DNA from: DASUPK01 sp963724665 | GTDB taxonomy: Bacteria > Actinomycetota > Thermoleophilia > Solirubrobacterales > 70-9 | Direction: 5' to 3' | Length of the DNA stretch: 64,000 nt | NCBI GenBank assembly: GCA_963724665.1 | Contig: CAVRVH010000004.1 | Span: 1-64,000, forward strand | Part shown: piece by piece, positions 59,396 to 64,000 of the stretch | Layout of the letters: the number at the start of each line of letters is the position of its first letter | Numbering within the stretch: position 1 is the stretch's first letter | Position numbers and translations under genes: made by a program | The notes under the pieces: model-generated | Databases searched by the model: none | Told to the model about the DNA's origin: nothing | Seen by the model: the letters and a program-made list of their open reading frames with translations, nothing else

Positions 59396-60237
59396 CACGC
59401 CTCGGTCGGCGGCGCCTCTCCAACCGAGGAGCCGAGAACTCCCGCGCTCGCCAACACCACGAGCCCGATGCCGACGACGTCAAAGGTGGCGAGACCCTGG
59501 CCGAGGGCGATCAGCCCGATCAGGGCCGCGACCGCAGGCTCCATGCTCATCAGCACACCGAAGGTGCCGACGGCGATCCGGCGGAGTGCCTCCATCTCCA
59601 GCGAATAGGGGACCACGGAGCTGAGGACGCCGGTCGCGGCGCCGACGGCGGCCGCGCCTGGTGAGATCAGGTCGCCTCCGGCGGCGAGCGTCCCCGGAAC
59701 GACCATCAGCGCGGCTGCGAAGCCCATGGCGAGGGCCAGCCCCCTGCCGCCCGCGAAGATGCGGCCGATCCGCGCGCTGAGCAGGATGTAGGCGGCCCAG
59801 AAGCCGCCGGCGAGCAGCGCGAAGCCGATCCCCGCGGCGCTCGCGGACCCCGATGGGCGGGTGAGTAACAGGACTCCCGCCGCTGCGCATCCGACCCAGA
59901 CGAGGTCGAGCGGCCGGCGCGTGGCGAACAGTCCGACCAGCAGCGGGCCGACGAACTCGAAGGTCACCGCGATCCCCAGGTCGATCCTGTCCAGCGCCTC
60001 GTAGAAGCAGAGGTTCATCCCGGCCAGTGCGACCCCAAAGGCAACCGTGAGCAGCAGCCCCTCCCGGCTCGCCTCCAACGGGTGCGGGCGCCAGATCGCC
60101 AGCAGCACGATCGCCGCCGCAAGCAGCCGATAGAGCACGGCCCCGGCCGGTCCGACCTGATCGAAGAGGGTCGTCGCCGCGGCCGAGCCGCACTGGACGG
60201 AGACAACGGCGCCGATGACCATCGCCGGAGCGGCCAC
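59395..60237 (-). CDS. EamA/RhtA-like DMT exporter
   Basis: 280 residues, ten helices in two EamA repeats. 'VGPAGAVLYRLLAAAIVLLA', 'GMNLCFYEALDRIDLGIAVT' and 'FEFVGPLLVGLFATRRPLDL' mark the first; 'LSSVVPYSLEMEALRRIAVG' and 'GVLMSMEPAVAALIGLIALG' the second. This pattern is closest to RhtA-type amino-acid or metabolite exporters. Confidence 0.9.
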   Translation of the reverse strand: MAAPAMVIGAVVSVQCGSAAATTLFDQVGPAGAVLYRLLAAAIVLLAIWRPHPLEASREGLLLTVAFGVALAGMNLCFYEALDRIDLGIAVTFEFVGPLLVGLFATRRPLDLVWVGCAAAGVLLLTRPSGSASAAGIGFALLAGGFWAAYILLSARIGRIFAGGRGLALAMGFAAALMVVPGTLAAGGDLISPGAAAVGAATGVLSSVVPYSLEMEALRRIAVGTFGVLMSMEPAVAALIGLIALGQGLATFDVVGIGLVVLASAGVLGSSVGEAPPTEA

Positions 60238-60268
60238 ACCGCTCCGGCCGGCCGTTGCCGTGGGAGTG

Positions 60269-60745
60269 CTAATCGCCCATCACCTTGATCACCAGCCGCT
60301 TCGAGCGGCGACCGTCGAACTCGCAGTAGAAGACGGCCTGCCACGGCCCGAGGTCGAGCTTCCCGTCCGTGATCGGCAGCACCACCTGGTGGTGCACCAG
60401 CAGGTTCTTCAGATGCGCGTCGCCGTTGTCCTCTCCGCCGCGGTGATGGCGGTAGTCGCCGGGATCGGGCAGCAGTTGGCGCGCGACGTCGTTGGCCGGC
60501 TCCTTCCAGCTTGGCGGCGCGACCTTGTCGAGCCATTCCAGCGTGTCCTCCTGCAGACCGGGCTCGTCGTCGTTCACCCAGACGGCCGCGGTGATGTGCA
60601 TCGCCGAGACGAGCACCATCCCCTCCGACACGCCGGATGTGTCCACGGCCGCCTGCACGTTCTCGGTGATCCGAACGAACTCGCGCCGCCCCTCGGTGTT
60701 GAACGTCATGTAGTCGGTGTGCGACTTCAAATCTCCTCCTTCCAC
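60269..60745 (-). CDS. YjbQ / UPF0047 family protein
   Basis: 158 residues. 'HTDYMTFNTEGRREFVRITE', 'GMVLVSAMHITAAVWVNDDE' and 'RHHRGGEDNGDAHLKNLLVH' carry the conserved His and Glu, and 'LDLGPWQAVFYCEFDGRRSK' closes the domain. Members show weak thiamine-phosphate synthase activity; the true role is unsettled. It diverges from the next crotonase gene by 22 bases. Confidence 0.93.
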   Translation of the reverse strand: MEGGDLKSHTDYMTFNTEGRREFVRITENVQAAVDTSGVSEGMVLVSAMHITAAVWVNDDEPGLQEDTLEWLDKVAPPSWKEPANDVARQLLPDPGDYRHHRGGEDNGDAHLKNLLVHHQVVLPITDGKLDLGPWQAVFYCEFDGRRSKRLVIKVMGD

Positions 60746-60767
60746 GTTTCAGGGATCATCCCCCGTG

Positions 60768-61490
60768 ATGGCAGGTCTGCTCTCCCTGGAGCGCCGAGAG
60801 GACGTCGCGGTGGTGACGCTGCAGCGGCCGGAGAAGCGAAACGCCCTTTCGATCGACCTGCGGGTCGAGCTTTCCGAATGCTTTGGATCGCTGGGCGAGG
60901 ATCCCGGCGTCGGAGCTGTGGTGCTCACCGGAGCGCCCCCGGCGTTTTGCTCGGGCATGGACACCACGGAGTTCGGCGGTGACCGCGAGCACCGAGAGCG
61001 GCTGGTCGAGACCAGCATCGGCTGCTTCCGCGCCATCGCCAACTGCGCCAGGCCGGTGATCGCCGCCGTCAACGGCGCCGCGCTCGCGGGCGGCTTCGCT
61101 CTGGCCCTGCTCTCGGACCTTCGCATGGCGGCCGAGGCCGCCAGCTTCGGATTTCCGGAGCTGCCGCGCGGCATCCCGCCGAGCTACGCCGCGGCGCGCG
61201 CGGCGCTGCCCGCGCCGGTGGCCGCCGAGCTCACCCTCACTGGGCGGCTGCTGGATGCCGATACCGCGCTTCGAATGGGGATCGTCGGCGCCGTTCATCC
61301 CGACGACCAGCTGATGCCACGAGCAATCGAGCTCGCCGGGCGCATCGCCTCCGGCCCCCGGCAGGCGATGGCCGAGACGAAGCGCCGGATCCTGCTCGAC
61401 CGCGACCGCACCATCGGCCATCTCTTCGAGGAGGAGGAGCGGCTGCTGCGCGAGGCCTTGCTTGGCGACGGCCCCGATGAGGCTGCGTAG
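60768..61490 (+). CDS. Enoyl-CoA hydratase/isomerase family protein
   Basis: 240-residue crotonase, third in this window. The ATG at 60768 begins 'MAGLLSLERREDVAVVTLQR'; earlier in-frame codons overlap the divergent yjbQ gene. 'PPAFCSGMDTTEFGGDRE' and 'AVNGAALAGGFALALLSDLR' are the oxyanion-hole segments. The second catalytic region reads 'ELPRGIPPSYAAARAALPAP', without the common Glu-Gly pair, so the reaction may differ from hydration. It lies three bases before the lipoate-ligase-like gene. Confidence 0.9.
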   Translation: MAGLLSLERREDVAVVTLQRPEKRNALSIDLRVELSECFGSLGEDPGVGAVVLTGAPPAFCSGMDTTEFGGDREHRERLVETSIGCFRAIANCARPVIAAVNGAALAGGFALALLSDLRMAAEAASFGFPELPRGIPPSYAAARAALPAPVAAELTLTGRLLDADTALRMGIVGAVHPDDQLMPRAIELAGRIASGPRQAMAETKRRILLDRDRTIGHLFEEEERLLREALLGDGPDEAA

Positions 61491-61493
61491 GCG

Positions 61494-62231
61494 ATGGAGC
61501 GCCTGCGCCTGATTCGACATTCCTTCCCCGACCAGCCTGAGCTGAGCACCGCAGTCTCGCGAACGATCCTGGAGCGGGTCGCCGCCGGCGACCTCCCGCC
61601 GACGATCCGGATCCACCGTCCCGGCCGCGAGGTCGCCTTTGGCCGGCAGGATCTCGCCAGCCCGCGCTATGAGGCCGCGGCCGAGGCCGCGCGCGCTGCC
61701 GGGTTTGCCGCCGTCGAGCGCCTGGCGGGCGGCCGGGCGGCGGTCTTCCACGAGGGCACGATCGCGATCGCCCGGGCCTACGCGGACCCGCAGCCGCCAA
61801 AGCGCACCTACGCCCGCTTCGAGGAGATGGCCGACCTGATCGCCGCCACGCTCCGAGGCCTAGGCGTCGACGCCCGGGTGGGCGAGGTGCCCGGCGAGTA
61901 TTGCCCGGGCGCCTACAGCGTGAACGCCCGTGGCAAGGTCAAGCTCTCAGGTATAGGCCAGCGCATGATCCGCGGTGGTGCCCACATGGGCGGAGTCGTC
62001 GTCTCCTCGGGCGGCCAGGAGGTGGCTCGCGCCCTCGAGCCGGTCTACGAGGCACTGGAGCTCGAGTGGGATCCGGCCACCTCGGGTGACGTCTCGGCGG
62101 AGCTTGGCCGACAGGTCGACCCGGGCGAGATCGAGGAGGCGCTGATCGCCGAGCTGTCCAAGGCCTATGAGCTCATCGAGGCCGAGCTCGACCAGGAGAC
62201 CGTGGAATCGGCGCGGCGGCGTTTGGAGTGA
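61494..62231 (+). CDS. Lipoate-protein ligase A-like / BPL-LplA family protein
   Basis: 245 residues. 'TIRIHRPGREVAFGRQDLAS', 'AVERLAGGRAAVFHEGTIAI', 'CPGAYSVNARGKVKLSGIGQ' and 'MIRGGAHMGGVVVSSGG' match the acyl-transfer fold, including the catalytic Lys in the GKVKLSG loop. It could attach lipoate or octanoate to carrier domains. Co-transcribed with the upstream crotonase. Confidence 0.88.
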   Translation: MERLRLIRHSFPDQPELSTAVSRTILERVAAGDLPPTIRIHRPGREVAFGRQDLASPRYEAAAEAARAAGFAAVERLAGGRAAVFHEGTIAIARAYADPQPPKRTYARFEEMADLIAATLRGLGVDARVGEVPGEYCPGAYSVNARGKVKLSGIGQRMIRGGAHMGGVVVSSGGQEVARALEPVYEALELEWDPATSGDVSAELGRQVDPGEIEEALIAELSKAYELIEAELDQETVESARRRLE

Positions 62232-62256
62232 GCGGACTCCGGGGGATAAGCGGGCC

Positions 62257-63735
62257 ATGGCTGACGGATCAGCCTCGGCGTCAACTACAGGGAGTGGCGA
62301 CACGATCCGGACGAAGATTCCGGCTCGTTTGGATCGACTTCCCTGGTGCCGCTGGCACTGGCTGGTTCTCATCGGGCTGGGGACTGTCTGGATTCTCGAC
62401 GGCCTCGAGGTCACGATCGTCGGAGCGATCGGGGCGCGGCTGCAGGAGCCAGGCGCTCTGGGCATCTCGGCGTCCCAGCTGGGTCAGGCGGGGACGGCCT
62501 ATGTCCTGGGCGCCTGCTGCGGAGCGCTCTTCTTCGGCTACCTCACCGACCGGCTCGGGCGCCGGCGCCTCTTCATGGTCACCCTCCTCCTCTACCTATT
62601 GGCCACGGTCGGTACGGCGTTCGCGGGCAGCTTCGCCTGGTTCGCAGCCTTCCGGTTCCTGACGGGCCTCGGGATCGGCGGCGAGTATGCGGCAATCAAT
62701 TCGGCGATCGACGAGCTCATCCCCGCGCGCGTACGCGGTTGGGTCGATTTGGCCGTCAACGGCAGCTTCTGGCTCGGCGCCGCATTCGGCGCGGCCCTGA
62801 CCGGGATCCTGCTCGATACCTCGATCTTCAGCACCGACCTGGGCTGGCGCCTGGGCTTCGGACTCGGCGCCATACTCGCGATCGGGATCATGCTGGTCCG
62901 CCGCTACCTGCCGGAAAGCCCGCGCTGGCTGATGGTCCACGGCAAGCACGAGGAGGCCGAGCAGCTCGTCTCTGAAATCGAGGAGACGGTAGAACGAGAC
63001 ACGGGTCGGCGCGAGCTCCCTGAGCCGGATCTGGAAATCGAGATTCACCCCCAAGAGAGCACGGGGTTCATTGACATCGGCCGCACCCTCTTCAAGAAGT
63101 ACCCGAAGCGTTTCGTCCTCGGGCTTGCGCTGATGGGGACTCAGGCCTTTCTCTACAACGCCGTGCTCTTCAACTTCTCCGGCCTGCTCACGGGATTCTT
63201 CGGCGTGGGCGACAGCGTCGCAGGGCTCTACCTGATCCCCTTCGGCATCGCGAACTTCCTGGGCGCCCTGATGCTGGGTCGTCTCTTCGACACCTTCGGC
63301 CGGCGGGAGATGATCACCGCCACCTATTTCATCGGGGGGATCGGGATGCTCGTCAACGGCTATCTCGTCGCGAACACGGGTGCTTCGGTCGGGGTTTTCG
63401 TCGGCGTGATCTGCGTGACGTTCTTCTTCGCCTCGGCGGCCGCCTCGTCGGCGTATCTGACAGTTAGCGAGATCTTCCCCCTGGAGACCCGTGCGATGGC
63501 GATCGCGCTCTTCTACGCGATCGCGACGGGAATCGGCGGCGCGATCGGCCCGCTGTATTACGGCAAGGTCGTTGACGGCGGCAACCCGGACGCGGTCTTC
63601 ATCGCCTTCGCGATCACGGCGGCGCTGATGTGCATCGCGGCTGTGGTCGAATGGGTCTTCGGCCTGAAAACCGAGCAGAAGCACCTGGAGGAGATCGCCG
63701 AACCCCTGTCGGCCGAGGCGGTCGAGAGCACATGA
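62257..63735 (+). CDS. MFS transporter (sugar-porter/AAHS-like)
   Basis: 492 residues, twelve helices. 'LGTVWILDGLEVTIVGAIGA' is helix 1 with the conserved Asp-Gly-Glu of acid and sugar carriers; 'GYLTDRLGRRRLFMVTLLLY' is the loop 2-3 signature; 'FLTGLGIGGEYAAINSAIDE' helix 4; 'LPESPRWLMVHGKHEEAEQL' marks the central loop. It starts 25 bases after the ligase-like gene. Substrate unknown. Confidence 0.9.
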   Translation: MADGSASASTTGSGDTIRTKIPARLDRLPWCRWHWLVLIGLGTVWILDGLEVTIVGAIGARLQEPGALGISASQLGQAGTAYVLGACCGALFFGYLTDRLGRRRLFMVTLLLYLLATVGTAFAGSFAWFAAFRFLTGLGIGGEYAAINSAIDELIPARVRGWVDLAVNGSFWLGAAFGAALTGILLDTSIFSTDLGWRLGFGLGAILAIGIMLVRRYLPESPRWLMVHGKHEEAEQLVSEIEETVERDTGRRELPEPDLEIEIHPQESTGFIDIGRTLFKKYPKRFVLGLALMGTQAFLYNAVLFNFSGLLTGFFGVGDSVAGLYLIPFGIANFLGALMLGRLFDTFGRREMITATYFIGGIGMLVNGYLVANTGASVGVFVGVICVTFFFASAAASSAYLTVSEIFPLETRAMAIALFYAIATGIGGAIGPLYYGKVVDGGNPDAVFIAFAITAALMCIAAVVEWVFGLKTEQKHLEEIAEPLSAEAVEST

Positions 63736-64000
63736 GCCCGCGCTACTCCCGCCGTCCGCCCGACCCGAACGCCCCTCCGCGGAGGCAGCGCCACCACTGG
63801 GCGCCGGCCATGGTCACATCCGAGCTCGGCGAGGACCGCGACATCGAGAGGGAGATGGGCGAGATCGTCACCGCCCTTCGCGATCACGGACCGATGCGTC
63901 GCAGGGACCTCGCTCGCGCCGTCGAGTCCCGCTTCTGGGGCCCGGGGCGACTCGGCAGCGCCCTCTGGCTCGCCCAGCGGCGGGGGATGGTGCGCCGCTC
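63732..64000 (+). CDS. Partial gene, winged-helix-like N-terminal part (cut by window end)
   Basis: Its ATG overlaps the MFS stop (ATGA). The visible 89 residues have a basic, proline-rich lead 'MSPRYSRRPPDPNAPPRRQR' and then 'GEIVTALRDHGPMRRRDLAR' and 'WGPGRLGSALWLAQRRGMVR', which resemble a winged-helix segment. The rest lies beyond the window. Confidence 0.65.
   Translation, partial: MSPRYSRRPPDPNAPPRRQRHHWAPAMVTSELGEDRDIEREMGEIVTALRDHGPMRRRDLARAVESRFWGPGRLGSALWLAQRRGMVRR

Noticed and set aside
1..64000. CRISPR arrays, tRNA genes, transposases or phage genes
   Set aside because: No regularly spaced repeats longer than the short arrays described, no tRNA-like cloverleaf, and no transposase or integrase motifs were seen.

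Overview
The window is GC-rich, gene-dense bacterial DNA. The protein families and short overlapping operons fit the Actinomycetota, probably class Thermoleophilia (Solirubrobacterales-like). This rests on recognised families and on the uvrC-rapZ and gap-pgk-tpiA neighbourhoods, not on a marker gene. No rRNA, tRNA, insertion sequence, prophage or CRISPR array was seen. At least eight genes are each broken by a single-base shift, usually in or beside a G/C run. This looks more like assembly error than decay, so frameshifted genes are annotated as genes with a flagged shift.

Layout. 0.1-2.6 kb: metallophosphoesterase, lipoprotein and Ser/Thr kinase. 2.6-13.4 kb (minus): tgt, gpmI, tpiA, pgk, gap, a VOC protein, a DrrAB-like ABC exporter, rapZ and uvrC. 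13.5-16.8 kb: enoyl-CoA hydratase, cupredoxin, MaoC-like hydratase and an ABC binding lipoprotein. 16.8-19.5 kb: two TadE-like pseudopilins and a 662-residue fusion of ParA-like, TadG-like, VanY-like and transglycosylase parts. 19.5-25.8 kb: HD hydrolase, sugar aminotransferase, epimerase with a membrane tail, polysaccharide deacetylase, DMT carrier and an MGDG-synthase-type glycosyltransferase. 25.8-36 kb: a polyphosphate region with DUF6328, DUF47, ppk1, a PHP-glycosyltransferase fusion, GH31, two CHAD proteins and ppx. 36-43 kb: an arsenic island with an R2-like di-iron protein, arsM, arsR, arsC, a second GAPDH, arsJ, ACR3 and a TIM-barrel protein. 43-53.2 kb: a phosphate-uptake region with a phosphoesterase-PstS fusion, a flippase-like protein, phoU, pstB, pstA, pstC, pstS and two OmpR-type regulators. 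53.2-64 kb: CDF metal exporter, uppP, M23 peptidase, two crotonases, HD protein, EamA exporter, YjbQ, lipoate-ligase-like protein and an MFS carrier.

The main result is a shared regulatory signature. Three sites carry four 5-base units at an exact 11-base period (GTTAC, GTGnn, GTAAA, GTrAA on the plus strand). They lie before pstS, before the stand-alone winged-helix gene, and before the PHP-glycosyltransferase gene. A weaker copy lies upstream of the phosphoesterase-PstS fusion. These look like PHO boxes. They would join high-affinity phosphate uptake, polyphosphate synthesis and a glycolipid-type glycosyltransferase operon into one phosphate-starvation regulon. The neighbouring arsenic island fits that picture, because Pst-type uptake can admit arsenate.
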